Assembly: GCA_016713445.1 (NCBI GenBank)
Contig: JADJPB010000001.1
Coordinates: 620,001 to 684,000 of the forward strand
Direction of reading: 5' to 3'
Source of the DNA: Bacteroidota bacterium
Lineage (GTDB): Bacteria > Bacteroidota > Bacteroidia > AKYH767-A > OLB10
DNA length: 64,000 nucleotides
Position numbers and translations under genes: made by a program. Shown here piece by piece: positions 20,114 to 31,594 of the stretch. Numbering within the stretch: the first letter of the stretch is position 1; every line of letters starts with the position of its first letter. The notes beneath the pieces are model-generated. The model searched no databases and was not told the DNA's origin. It saw only the letters and a list, made by a program, of their open reading frames with translations.

Positions 20114-23100
20114 ATGTTTAAACATATTCTAAAATTGAATTGTGATATTGGCTTCGACAACTGATGTTGTACATTTTTATTCTGATTATAGCTGCTTTGT
20201 TTTTTGGAGCAAGTTCTAGCGATTCAATTACTCTCGGATCACAACTGGAAATGTTCGCAAGAATGCTCCTTTTATTGTTGAACAATTTTATTCATTTATT
20301 TCTTTGATATCTCTGCTGTTTATTACTGCTTTTTTGAATTCAGCTGCAGCTCGTGATTTTACAGAGAAGACCAGTCAAATACTTTTTACAACTCCAATGA
20401 AGAAGAGGGATTTTTATTGGGTCGTTTTTTTGGGTGCTATTATCATAAGTACCCTTCCGTTTCTTGGAGTTTCTATCGGAAATTTATTGGGCGTGGAAAT
20501 GCCGTGGCTCGATGAAAGTTTGAAAGGTCCTACCTATTGGTCAGGTCATTTTCATGGGTTCTTTGTTTTTATAGTTCCGAATGTATTTTTTGGCGGAGCT
20601 GTGATCTTCTGCATTGCAGCATTGACCCGGAATACGATTCTTTCTTTTGTAGGCTCCATAGGTTTGTTGGTGGGATATATAATTTCTCAAAATTTAATTC
20701 GGGATATTGACTCGGAAGTGATGGGTGCGATGTTAGATCCGTTCGGATTGAGAACATTTTCTGTAGCTACAAAATATTGGACCGTTGATGACAAGAATAC
20801 AATGTCGATGGGATTTGAAGGATTGCTTTTGATGAATCGTTTGATCTGGATGAGTGTGGGTGTTGCTGTTTTAATTTTCACGTATTTCCGCTTTAGCTTT
20901 TCTGAAAAATCAAGCAGTTCGAAGAAAAGAAAGAAGGATGTTGAAAACAGTGAAGCTTCACCTTTGCGTTCCTGGGTTCCTCTTGTAACCGTGAAGCCAG
21001 CCTTTACCGCCGGACTCACATTTCGACAAATAGGCAGTCAAATCAAGTTAGAAACAATTTCTATCCTCAAGAATACTGCATTTATTGTGATTATGATTTT
21101 TGGAGCTATTAATCTAATTTCTTCCATGTCATTTGCAACCGATCAAGGATATGGATTGACAGCTTTTCCAGTTACCTATCAAGTGATCGATGTGATTCAA
21201 GGTTCATTTTATATGTTCATTATTGCTGTGATAACTTTTTATTCAGGTGTAATCGTCTGGAAGGAGCGAGATAATAAAGTGAATGATATTTACGATGCAC
21301 TACCCTACTCCGACTGGATGCCGCTTATCTCAAAGACTATAGCCTTATGGTTGGTTATTGTTACGTTGATTGTGATAGGTTGCCTAATTGGAGTCGCGAC
21401 TCAATTGCTAAATGGTTTTCACGACATTCGATTGGAAGTTTATTTTGTACAGATGATTCTTATAAGCGGTCTCAGTTTTTTAGGGTTTATTTGTTTGAGT
21501 GTATTTATTCATATTCTTGTCAATAATAGATATCTCGGATATTTTATTTTTATCGCATTTGTAATTACGAATAATTTTATTTGGCCTGCATTGGATGTGG
21601 AGTCCAAACTTATTCGGTTTGGCAATAGTCCCACTATTATTTACTCTGACATGAATAAATTCGGTCCATTTTTGAAGGGGACATTGGCATTCGAAAGTTA
21701 TTGGTTGATTTTTTGTTTGATGCTTTTGGTAATCGGATTGTTGTACTGGGTCAGAGGGCGTGATACCAGCTTTTCAGTTCGTAATTCTATGGCTAAGTTT
21801 CGCTTTCCGATGGTGAAGTTACCACTATTGATTACCATTGCCGCATGGGTATTACTCGGCTCATTTTTATTCTATAATACGAAGGTTCTCAATGAATATA
21901 CTACTACTAAGGATAATGAACAGAGTCAAGCGGATTATGAAAAGACCTATAAGAAGTATGAATCAAGGCCGCAACCTCGGGTGGTCGCAATAGAATATGA
22001 TATTGAATTGTATCCCGATGAACGACGTTTAGAAGTCAAAGCCGATCAGTGGATAAAGAATAAAAGTCAGGAGCCGATCGATTCGGTGTTCTTCACCACT
22101 CCCAATGATTTTGATTTTGTGTTGAATTTACCCAATTCAAAATTAGTGTTGAATGATTCCGCCTTGCAATTTCAAATCTATAGGTTGAATGTCCCATTGC
22201 GACCCGGAGATAGTTTGTTGTTGTCGATGACTTCTTCCTATGATGCAACGGGTATCGAAAATGAAGTGAGCAATACAACCATTGTTCAGAACGGATCGTT
22301 TTTTAATAATAGTGATTTCCTGCCAATGATTGGTTATCAACCGAATTATGAACTCGTGGATAAAAACGATCGGAAGAAGAAGGATTTAACCCCTCGAAAT
22401 CGTATGCCTTTACTTTCGAAAGATCCTAAGAACAGAATGAATACTTATATTAGTAATAATTCCGATTGGGTAACTGTGAAAACCCGATTTAGCACGAGTG
22501 TCGATCAAATTGCCATTGCTCCCGGATCTTTGAAAAAGCAATGGAATAAAGATGGGCGTAATCATTTTGAATATGAGTTAGACCATTTCGCCTTGAATTT
22601 TTATTCGTTTTTGTCAGCACGATTTGAGAAGAAAACTAAAGTGTATAAAGGCATAAACTTAGAAGTATATTTTGAAAAGGCACATCCTTATAATGTCGAC
22701 AAAATGCTTATGTCAATGGAAAAAGCTATTGATTATTATTCCAGTAATTTTGGTCCTTATACAAACAAACAAGCACGAATTATTGAGTTTCCGCGTTATG
22801 CCAGCTTCGCACAAGCATTTCCTGGAACCATGCCTTATTCGGAGTCTATCGGATTTATTGCGAATCTGGAAGATCCGGAAGAAATAGATATGGTAACGTA
22901 TGTTGTGGCTCATGAGATGGGTCATCAATGGTGGGCGCATCAGGTGATCGGTCCCGAAATGCAAGGTTCAACGTTGCTCTCTGAATCAATGGCGCAGTAT
23001 TCTGCATTAATGGTGATGGAAAAGATGTATGGAAAAGATCAGATGCATAAATTCCTTCGTTATGAAATGGATAGTTACTTGCGTGCGCGGGGTACCGAAA

Positions 23101-23693
23101 GTGAAAAAGAATGTGCATTGATGGAAGTTGAGAATCAAGGTTACGTTCATTATAATAAAGCCAGTGTGATCATGTATTATTTCAAAGATATGATTGGCGA
23201 GAAAAACGTAAATGCAGCATTGAAAAATTTAGTGGATAGTTTTGCTTACCGTCAGCCTCCCTACCCTGGATCCTATGAATTGGTAGATCGATTTGAAACC
23301 GTTACTCCAGACAGTTTGAAATATCTAATTTCTGATCTATTTAAGAAAATGACGATCTTTAATAATCGTGTGTTGGAAGCCACTTCTAAAAAAGTTAAAG
23401 ATGGTTATGAAACTACTTTTAAAGTACGAACTGATAAAATGTATGCCGATTCACTAGGTAAAGAAACAAAAATTGGTGTTCATGATTGGATCGAGATTGG
23501 CGTTTTTGCAAAACCAGCCGAAGGAAAGAAAATGGGAAAAGCTTTGCATCTCGAGAAATTATTATTTGATAAAATCGAAAGAACTTTTACCATTCGCACC
23601 AAAGAAGAACCGTATCAAGTTGGAGTTGATCCATACTATTATTTAATTGATCGTGTGCCGTCGGATAATTTGAAGAAGATTACGATGAATTAG
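20114..23693 (+). CDS. ABC-2 permease fused to M1-family aminopeptidase (N-terminal frameshifts)
   Basis: About 1,190 residues. The first half has some twelve membrane helices in two ABC-2 sets; the C-terminal half is an M1 metallopeptidase with VVAHEMGHQWWAHQ (zinc HExxH) followed 18 residues later by the third ligand Glu in LLSESMAQYSA. The MISLLFITAF frame begins at 20304, but the natural start is the ATG at 20114 (MFKHILK), with RQLMLYIFILIIAALFFGAS and NAPFIVEQFYSFI readable in shifted frames between; at least two indels are needed, near 20140 and 20250. The ATPase is directly upstream. The architecture is known in Bacteroidota; the substrate is unknown, perhaps a peptide. Confidence 0.9.
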
Positions 23694-23712
23694 TATTTAT
23701 CGAATTTTTAAA

Positions 23713-23864
23713 CCTGCCTGCTGCAGGCAGGCGCCGCGTAAGCAGCGTAATTTGCAGCGATCGCGACGTGTTTTATCATTCTACGTAACTCAGAGCGCAG
23801 CATCCCGATAGCTATCAGGACCTAATTCTTAATTCTTAATTCTTAATTCTTAATTCTTAATTCC
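23713..23864. repeat. palindromes and a six-copy 7-mer repeat between the M1 fusion and flavoprotein genes
   Basis: cctgcctg and caggcagg arms (23713-23731), a CCCGATAGCTATCAGG copy at 23796-23811, and six tandem copies of TAATTCT at 23823-23864 (the last ends C). The heptamer array runs into the end of the convergent flavoprotein gene and supplies its final codons. Confidence 0.8.
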
Positions 23865-25082
23865 TTCAGCGGCTATCCACCCCGACGTCCAGGCGTGTTG
23901 AAAATTAAATCCACCGGTAACCGCATCAACATTGATGACTTCACCCGCAAAAAATAAACCTGGATACTTTTTAGATTCATAGGTTTTAAAATTGATTTCA
24001 TCTAAGGAAACACCTCCGCAGGTGACAAACTCATCTTTAAAAGTACTTTTGCCGTTTACTTTGTATTGTCCATGTAACAATTCGTCTACGAGTCGTTGTA
24101 AATCTTTGTTGGATAAATCAGCCCAATTTATTTGCTGAGTGATGTCGGATTTTCCTAGTAGATAATTCCACAATCTTTTACTTATCGCATCAAAAGGAGA
24201 AAAAGAATTCACTTGCTTTCTGCTTTCTTTGCTCCGTAGGTTTTTCAAAAAGTCCATCAGACTTTGATCATTTTCTTCTGGTAGATAGGAAACCGATAAA
24301 GTGAAATTGTAATTCAATGCTTTTAAATCAAGTGCTCCCCAAGCAGATAATTTCAGGATAGCAGGACCACTCATTCCCCAATGAGTAATTAATAATGGAC
24401 CTTCTGTTTTAAGTTTCGTTCCCTGAATTTTAATCGAAGTATGTTCCACACTGGTTCCCGACAATTCATGCAAATTCATGTCCTTTACATTAAAGGTGAA
24501 AAGTGAAGGCGCGGGTTCCTCTATTTTAATTCCAAAAGATTTTAATTGATTCCAAATTAATTCACTGCTACCAGTTGCAATGAGGAGTGCATCAGCCACA
24601 AAATGGGATTGATCATTGAAAGTAATATTCCATTGATCCTCTTCACGAATAAATGAACTTACTCCTTGTTGAGTATGAATTCTTACTCCTAATCTTTGGG
24701 CTTCATCTAAAAAACAATTGATGATGGTTTGCGAAGAATCAGTTATTGGAAACATCCTGCCATCTTCTTCTGTTTTTAATAGCACGCCTCTTTCTTTAAA
24801 CCAAGTGATGGTGTCGGAAGGTGAAAATCGTTTAAAAGGGGCAACAAGTTGTTTACTCCCGCGAGGATAAAATTGAACTAATGTTCGATTATCAAAACAG
24901 GCGTGTGTTACATTGCAACGACCGCCGCCCGATACTTTTACTTTACTTAATAATTGTGTGCTCTTCTCGAAAATATGCACTTCACAGTGCGGATCGATTT
25001 CGGCAAGGTGTAGGGCTGCGAAAAATCCCGCAGCCCCTCCTCCTATGATCGCGGCTTTTCTGGCTTTTTTAGTATCACGCAT
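23850..25082 (-). CDS. HI0933/BaiN-family FAD-dependent oxidoreductase
   Basis: An intact 410-residue flavoprotein. The N-terminus AAIIGGGAAGFFAALHLAE is the Rossmann FAD-binding GxGxxG, followed by KVKVSGGGRCNVTH, the signature of the HI0933/YhiN group, and the C-terminal FAD segment GGFNFQHAWTSGWIAAEGI. Members are annotated as NAD(P)/FAD-dependent oxidoreductases; substrate is not known here. The last codons (I-K-N-stop) are formed by the 7-mer repeat described in the neighbouring entry, so the end of the gene may be length-variable. Confidence 0.93.
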   Translation of the reverse strand: MRDTKKARKAAIIGGGAAGFFAALHLAEIDPHCEVHIFEKSTQLLSKVKVSGGGRCNVTHACFDNRTLVQFYPRGSKQLVAPFKRFSPSDTITWFKERGVLLKTEEDGRMFPITDSSQTIINCFLDEAQRLGVRIHTQQGVSSFIREEDQWNITFNDQSHFVADALLIATGSSELIWNQLKSFGIKIEEPAPSLFTFNVKDMNLHELSGTSVEHTSIKIQGTKLKTEGPLLITHWGMSGPAILKLSAWGALDLKALNYNFTLSVSYLPEENDQSLMDFLKNLRSKESRKQVNSFSPFDAISKRLWNYLLGKSDITQQINWADLSNKDLQRLVDELLHGQYKVNGKSTFKDEFVTCGGVSLDEINFKTYESKKYPGLFFAGEVINVDAVTGGFNFQHAWTSGWIAAEGIKN

Positions 25083-25120
25083 GCATCGAATTCCAAGAGG
25101 GAACCGTTGTCAACTCTTAA

Positions 25121-26662
25121 TTATTTTCTAAAAACATCATTGGATTCAACAATCGTAATACTTCCTACTTTCATTGGAAATGACTTTACGATTTCATCTT
25201 CTGCCAAAATTTCTTTGGTTAATACTCCTTTTAAAGCGTTGCTATAACTCATTGGAGAAACCATGCCTTCACGAAGTGAACGCGCTAATGGTACAGCCTC
25301 ACTTTTATCGGTGATGATGCTCACGAACATATTCTCACTTTGCCAGTATTTTTTAATAGCCGCATTTACTTTTTCTAAGGTACAAGCAGCTAATAATTGA
25401 TCGGCTGAACTAAGCCAATTATCACGTTTGTAAAACTTACTATCCATCAAATACCCTAACTGCTGTTCTGCAGTTTGAGCATACAACTTCATGTAAGAGC
25501 GTAAGAAGTCGCGAGTTAAATCAAAATCTTCTTGTGTCATTCCATCTTTCACCAACAAATTCAATTCACGAACTGCCATGCGTAATGCAAAATGCGCATG
25601 TCCAATTTCAATGGAATCTAGTTCTTGATATTGTCCTTTCAATCCTTTTGCAGTTTGTACAGGACGAATCCACATTGAAAAGTAATTACTGCTTCGAGGA
25701 TAACCAGGGCGAGGTAACATATTTGAACCTCCGTTGTTGTACCATTCAATATATGAATAGTCTCCGTAGTTCATGGAACGTTGTTCACGAATTTTCTGAT
25801 ATAATCGGGAGTACGATTTGCGATGTTCACCTAACCAACTGTTAGCAATCATTAAGGCAGCGAAATCATCATGAGAGCGCGTGATGGGTAGTTTAAATCC
25901 CGTAAAGATGGCCGATCCAAGTGCATTGTCTTTAGAAATGATTTCCACTTCCATTCCATTTTATTGACGAGCGGATCCTGGTGTTGGAATTGTTATTTTT
26001 AACGATGGTAAAGTGTTGAGCATCGTCTTTAACTTCAATAAAAATTCTGGAGTGTAGTTACCTGCAATTCCCAACGACAAATTATCTTTTGTGAAATAAC
26101 TTGAGTAATGAGATTTTACATCTTCTAATGAACAATTCATCACACCTGCTGAAGTCCCAGCAACAGGATGTTGATAATTGGTCCCTCTAAATAAAAAATC
26201 TTCTAAGGTCTTTTTAGAATATTCTTCATCTGAAGAAGTACGGATCACTTCATCCACATAATTCTGTTGATTCGATTTTACTCGTTTAAAATCTTCTTCA
26301 TCAAATCGCGGTGTTTGAATAAGTCCAGCCAAGATAGGATAGAATTTATCTAAATGATCTTTATGAACGCTGAATGTAAAAATACTAACTTCTTTATCAA
26401 CAGAAACACCATAACTGGCAGCCCACGGATAAATAATATCTTTAATTTCAGTGCTAGAATATTGCTTTGAGCCACCTTCGGAAATTAAGTTTGCTGTTAA
26501 ATTAGTTAAACCGAACTTAGTAGCAGGATCAGATATGGATCCGTTTCTAAACATTAATTTTACAACGATAATATCGGACTTAGGCATTTTCAATTCTACT
26601 ACTTCCATTGCGTTTGCCGAAATGGTGAAGTGAAGAAGTATTAGGAATAATATTTTTTTCAT
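25121..26662 (-). CDS. M16-family peptidase-like protein, non-catalytic partner (in-frame stop)
   Basis: Starts at the ATG at 26662 with a signal peptide (MKKILFLILLHFTISANA). The N-terminal M16 domain has NLTANLISEGG where active members carry HxxEH, so it lacks the zinc site and is the typical inactive partner of a paired M16. A TAA at 25961-25963 lies in the same frame as the second half (NGMEVEIISKDNALGSAIF...), so this is a nonsense codon rather than an indel. About 514 residues with read-through. It follows the catalytic M16 gene on the same strand by 19 bp; the two products probably form a periplasmic heterodimer. Confidence 0.88.
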
Positions 26663-26681
26663 CTTATAGTGCGCTATTAAT

Positions 26682-28040
26682 TTATTTAATCGGACAATTT
26701 TCATGACCTGAAATAGTTGAAATGGTAAGTCCAGTTGGAATGAGATATTTCTTCGCTGCTTCCATCATATCATTAGCTGTTACCTTATCATAAAGTGCAT
26801 ACGTAATGTTTACGCTTTCTGGATTATTCGTCACCCAAGTGAAAAAAGAGAGATTATTGGCAATTTGAGAAGGACTATCCATACGCATCGCAAAGCTATA
26901 GCGCAATCTTGATTTAGCATCTGCAATTTCATTTTCTGAAAATGGTTTTGTTTTCGCCTCTTCTATGGCTTTTGTGATTTCATCTCTTACATATTGCATA
27001 TCTTTTTCATCAACCAATGAAGCCTGTACGCTCGCTAGGTAAGGATCTCTAGTAAAGAAAAAATTACCATTCACGGATCTTGCTTTTTGCTCTGTCACCA
27101 CCAGTTTATTGTACAATTTTGATTTTTCAGAAAACAACATCGTCATGAATAAATCCAAGGCTACGGTTTCTGTATTCTTATCCGTGTATGCAGGTGCTTT
27201 GTAATTCATCGAAACAACAGGAGGGAATTTTGCTTTTTGTATGTGCGCATAGCGAGTTTCATTTGTTTTGGTTCGGGAGGAACAGGACTTACATAGTTTC
27301 CTTTTGCCACGAACCAAAATATTGTTCAGCTAATTGATTTACTTTTTCGTCTGTAACATCTCCGACTACAATGATGGTGGTATATTCTGGACGATAAAAT
27401 CGTTTGAAGAATTCCATGCTGTACTCATACTGATTTGGCATATCCACAACATCTTTAAAAAAGCCCATGGTGGTATGCTTGTAGGTATGAGAAGTAAAAG
27501 CTACATCGTTCATCTTTTCGTCCATTTGTGAAAAAGGACTAGCCGAATTCTTCGTGTACTCCCCTTTCACAGCCCCAGCTTCCGTTTTAAAATCTTGAAT
27601 GGAATATTTAAGATTCATGAAACGATCTGCTTCCAACTCAAACATCTTTTCCAGTTTTTGTGCATTACCTGTCATGTGGTAAACCGTTCTGTCAAGCCAA
27701 GTGTTTGCATTAGCACTTGCTCCAGTAGCTTTTAATGCATCACTGTATTGCTCTTTCGAATATTTTTCAGTGCCTCTAAACATCATGTGTTCGAAGAAAT
27801 GAGCAAATCCCGTTTTTCCTTCTTCAATTTCATCACGTGAACCTACTCGTACCACAATATAAAATGCAGCTAAGCCAGGACTATCATATGGAACAGTAAC
27901 CACGTTTAGTCCATTCGCCATTTTATGTTGAAGAATGGGATAAGGTAAAATTTTCTTTGATGTGGAATTGGCATCAACTCCGGCGAGTGTACTCCGCATA
28001 ATGCAAATGAGTACGAGAGTAGAATTTTGTTTTTTTTCAT
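26682..28040 (-). CDS. M16-family zinc metallopeptidase, catalytic partner (frameshifted)
   Basis: The inverted zinc motif HFFEH (GFAHFFEHMMFRGT) with the downstream Glu in the GAVKGEY segment marks an active insulinase/pitrilysin peptidase. The natural start is probably the ATG at 28040 (MKKNKILL), followed after a one-base slip by VLICIMRSTLAGVDA as signal peptide. A second slip near 27293 separates YFGSWQK from the C-terminal M16 domain (PRYAHIQKAKFPPVVSMNYKAP). About 453 residues. It degrades peptides in the periplasm by family inference. It is the first gene of the M16 pair. Confidence 0.92.
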
Positions 28041-28140
28041 GTTTTCTGATTGATTTACGAATTTAATAAAGACGAGAGTTTATAGAAGAATATATCGACC
28101 ATCTCCACGAAACTTCCGACTTAAGCAATTTTGTTTTTAA

Positions 28141-28891
28141 TTACGTTAACATCCCGCCATCGACATTCAACACTTGACCGGTGATGTAGGACGACATATC
28201 GCTCGCTAAAAACACAACAGCTTGTGCAACATCTTCAGGGGTACCGCCTCGCTTTAATGGAATTTGCTCTCTCCATTGTTGAACCATATCCGGAGCTAGA
28301 GCTGCTGTCATTTCCGTTTCAATGAAACCCGGAGCGATGGCATTACAACGAATATTTCTCGATCCTAACTCAAGTGCTACCGACTTCGTGAACCCAATCA
28401 TACCCGCCTTTGAGGCGGCATAATTTGCTTGCCCAGCATTACCTTTTACACCAACAACAGAAGAAATATTGATGATACTTCCTTTTCGTTGCCTTCAACA
28501 TAGGGCGCTGACAAGCTTTGGTAATATTAAATGAACTTTTCAAATTCGTACGAATTACCTCATCAAACTGCTCTTCCGACATTCGCATCAATAAATTATC
28601 ACGCGTTATGCCTGCATTATTAACCACCACTTCCAAGGTACCGAAGTCGGCTAAGATATTGGTAATAAGCTCTTCGGCTGCTGAAAATTCAGAAGCATCT
28701 GATTTATACCCTTTTGCTTTTACACCCATAGATTGAAGTTCTTTTTCCAATTCTTGAGCTTTTTCAGGCGACGAAAGATATGTAAATGCCACATTTGCAC
28801 CATTTTGCGCAAGTACGAGAGCGATACCTCTTCCTATACCGCGTGAAGCGCCCGTGATAAGGGCATTTTTTCCATTTAGAAGTTTAATCAT
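28141..28891 (-). CDS. fabG: 3-oxoacyl-[ACP] reductase FabG (frameshifted)
   Basis: A classical short-chain dehydrogenase of 250 residues: NADP loop TGASRGIGRG, NNAG, catalytic Ser in NISSVVG, YAASK with catalytic Tyr and Lys, and the FabG C-terminus TGQVLNVDGGM. It reduces 3-oxoacyl-ACP in fatty acid elongation. The frame slips near 28487: after CQRPMLK the next frame continues QRKGSIINISSVVGVKGNAG. Start ATG at 28891. Confidence 0.95.
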
Positions 28892-28966
28892 GACTTTATC
28901 CTTGGAGTATTGAAATTATTAGGTTTATTTTGCCAAAGATATATAAGCAACCAAATTAAACTAGAT

Positions 28967-29715
28967 ATGAAAAAAATTCTTGCCATTGCGGTTATCGTCA
29001 TAACCAGCCTTTCTTCTGCCCAGGCACAAGAAGGAATTCGTTTAGGTGCGAAAGGATCCTTCTTTTCCACTTGGCTCTTCAACAAAAATGTTTCCGATCA
29101 AAATGCGAGTCTCGACTATGCTTCTACTTTTAGTCCCACATTTGGCGTGCAAGCCATTTTTATGTTGAAGGAAACTTATGGTATTAGTGCAGAAGTTATT
29201 TATGCATCACAAAGCAGAAGTATGATGGATACTCTGGTAATGAAGATAATACTTTTACAAATGAAATTAAATTAAGTTATATCGATATTCCAATCTTATT
29301 TCGTGTTTCCTCTCCTAAAGGACCCTTCTTTGAAATAGGACCTCAAGTTTCACTTTTGATGGGAGCAAAAGAAACTTTTGAATTTGAGAAATCTTCAACT
29401 TCTAATTATAGTGATAAAGATGTGAAGGACGATTTCGCAGGATTCGGTGTTGCAGGAGTTTTAGGATTTGGTATTGATATCAAATTAACGGATATGATAA
29501 ATTTAACTACCGGACTTCGTTTTGGGTATATGTTTACGGATGCGACTACTGAATACAGTCAACAAGAGCTTGATGTTTTGGATGATTTAAATGCTTTAAG
29601 TGGTGTTTCGACTGCCTCACATTTAAATACTGAAAACAAATTAGATTACCAAAAATCGAATCGTGCCTTCGGAGGTCTGCAAATTGGAATTCAATTTATG
29701 TTAGATAAGAAATAA
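28967..29715 (+). CDS. PorT-like outer membrane beta-barrel protein (frameshifted)
   Basis: Signal peptide MKKILAIAVIVITSLSSAQAQ from the ATG at 28967, then alternating hydrophobic strands (GIRLGAKGSF, YIDIPILFRVSS, FFEIGPQVSLLMG, LTTGLRFGYMF) and a final strand GLQIGIQFML, the pattern of the eight-stranded PorT/outer membrane beta-barrel family. One base is off near 29222-29230. About 250 residues. It ends just before a strong bidirectional terminator. Function beyond an outer membrane location is not evident. Confidence 0.85.
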
Positions 29716-29737
29716 GATCTTTATTCTTTGAAAAATA

Positions 29738-29771
29738 AAAGAGGCTGTCTCCTACTGGTGACAGCCTCTTT
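29738..29771. terminator. bidirectional terminator (aaagaggctgtc arms)
   Basis: Twelve-base perfect arms at 29738-29749 and 29760-29771, with an A run upstream and T-rich sequence downstream. It separates the convergent beta-barrel and porin genes. Confidence 0.9.
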
Positions 29772-29790
29772 CCGTTTATTAATAATGTTA

Positions 29791-31034
29791 TTAGAAATAA
29801 CTACTAAATCCAAACTGTATCACATTGGTTCGGCTTGGATCATTATCGAGCAAATCATGTGCGCTTTCAAACCTGAAGTTGAAGCGAATTACCGTTGTTC
29901 CTGTTGGGCGTAAGGAAATGGAAGGAACAATGGCATAAAAATCATCACCAATATTGGTATTGGTTTCCTTGAATTTTCCCTCGTTAAAGTCAACGAATTC
30001 ACCACGTACCCCGATGTTAAGTTTCGCATTTTCCCATCCGCAAATTTTTCTTTGCAAAATGGTGCAAATAATATCAGTATACGCACCCCATTGTTCTTCT
30101 CCATATTGTTGTGTGAAGGTTGATGGTACATCTACCATTACTTTAGCGTATTCCCCTATAATATTTACTTTGTTATTGAATAAAGAAGTATTAAAGTCTA
30201 CTGCAAAAACGGATGCACTTCGTTTGTCGGCGATAACTAATCCATCTTCCTTCCACTTATTATAAACACACGTCATATAGCTCACGCCTATTTCGCCAAT
30301 CTTTCTATTTCTGATGGCAATTTTACCTGTGTAGAGAGGAAGTCCACTGTTACTTTCTTCAAACTTATCTGGATTTCCTTTTCCAGCATGTAATGAGGTG
30401 CGTCCTTCTTCGTTGTCAATTACTTTATCATCAAATCCGTTGGTTAGATAAAATTCATAGCCCAAAACCCATTGGTGAGAAAAATATTTTCCGTGAATAC
30501 CCATTCCTACATTACTCAAGGTAGAAGGAATTATTCGTGTTGCGCTTATCGGTCGATCAATAAAATCCCATCTTGGGCCATCGTGATTTTGGTTAAAACT
30601 GCCAATCGGATTCATGATGATTCCCCCTCTTAAATTGAGCAAGGGATGAAATTCAAAATCTAGGGCACAGTACTCTAAGTTTATTTCCTTGGTACCATCT
30701 TCAAATTCCAATTCGGAAAAGAATTTAATTCGCTTGGCAATGGTACTTGAAAAGAAGAGTGTCATTCTACGCATCTGAAAAGAAAATCCGTCATCTACAC
30801 CATCGGTTGAAGCATATTGGGTATTTGCTTCCAAATACCCCCAATGGCAACAGGCAATTTAGCAATGGTGAGGAATGGACGATTGTACACCGCATCCATA
30901 CTTAGTTTTTGACGAGTAGTGTCGGTAGGAATTCGTTTGATTAAACTGGTATCAGATTGTGCATTTGAAAAGAAGGCAGATATACTGAAGAATAGAATGA
31001 ATAAATTACGATAATTGGATATAGATATTTTCAT
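29791..31034 (-). CDS. OprO/P-like outer membrane porin (frameshifted)
   Basis: About 414 residues. Signal peptide MKISISNYRNLFILFFSISAFFSNA from the ATG at 31034, then a porin barrel: MRRMTLFFSSTIAKRIKFFSELEFEDG, a segment with GGIIMNPIGSFNQNHDGP, and a last strand ending in Phe (NVIQFGFSSYF). This resembles phosphate-selective porin O/P proteins, though the transported ion is not predictable. A G is missing in a G5 run near 30838-30842 (should read AIGGYLEANTQYAS). Its start overlaps the end of the Rieske gene by 29 bp, so the two are cotranscribed. Confidence 0.85.
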
Positions 31035-31446
31035 GGTCACTGATTACATTATACTTTTTCAAATCGGTTTCTGCAGGTGGATTTTGAACCTTACCCAAAT
31101 TGCTGAACTCACTTCCATGGCACGGACAAATTAAAAAATCACCATTCGGATTAAGTTCACAACTGTTGTGTGTGCATTCCATGTACAAAGCGGAATACGT
31201 GTCTTCGTTGATTTTGTAAACGGAAATCGGAAAACTCAATTTCTCATTTTTTACCAAGACATACTTTCTCGGCTTCGAGATTCCGTTTTTCACTTCAAAA
31301 AATTCACTTTTCTTAATCGCAATTTGATCATTTGCCAAGGTGGTGGTCGCATAATAATTCCCCGCACAGGATTCTAACAATCCACCCATCAGGATTCCTC
31401 CTAAACAAATTTTGCCACACTGCTGAATAAATTCTTTTCTTTCCAT
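31006..31446 (-). CDS. Rieske [2Fe-2S] protein, probably a lipoprotein
   Basis: The two Rieske boxes are complete: CTHNSC and CPCHGS, giving two Cys and two His for the cluster, plus the disulfide Cys pair. The start at ATG 31446 (MERKEFIQQCGKICLGGIL) gives a hydrophobic signal ending LLESC, a plausible lipobox. About 146 residues. There is no cytochrome bc partner nearby; the porin is next in the operon. It is likely an exported electron carrier of unknown partner. Confidence 0.93.
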   Translation of the reverse strand: MERKEFIQQCGKICLGGILMGGLLESCAGNYYATTTLANDQIAIKKSEFFEVKNGISKPRKYVLVKNEKLSFPISVYKINEDTYSALYMECTHNSCELNPNGDFLICPCHGSEFSNLGKVQNPPAETDLKKYNVISDHENIYIQLS

Positions 31447-31516
31447 TTCATTATGATTCAAAAGTGAAGCAGCACCTCTATCTTTCAACTTTAAGTGATG
31501 TGTATTATATGCTCTG

Positions 31517-31547
31517 CAAATCTATTATTTAGAATCGTTCTAAACAA
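31517..31547 (-). promoter_or_regulatory. promoter of the Rieske-porin operon
   Basis: On the minus strand, TTG (31547-31545), 20 bp, and TAGATTTG (31524-31517), 71 bp before the ATG at 31446. Fits the Bacteroidota consensus. Confidence 0.6.
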
Positions 31548-31594
31548 GCTGAGTGATGTCATTTCTTGAACAACGAAGTTTGAAAGTTGGCATC

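Noticed and set aside
31006..31446. Rieske subunit of a cytochrome bc1 complex
   Set aside because: The protein is short and lipoprotein-like, and no cytochrome b or c1 gene is nearby.
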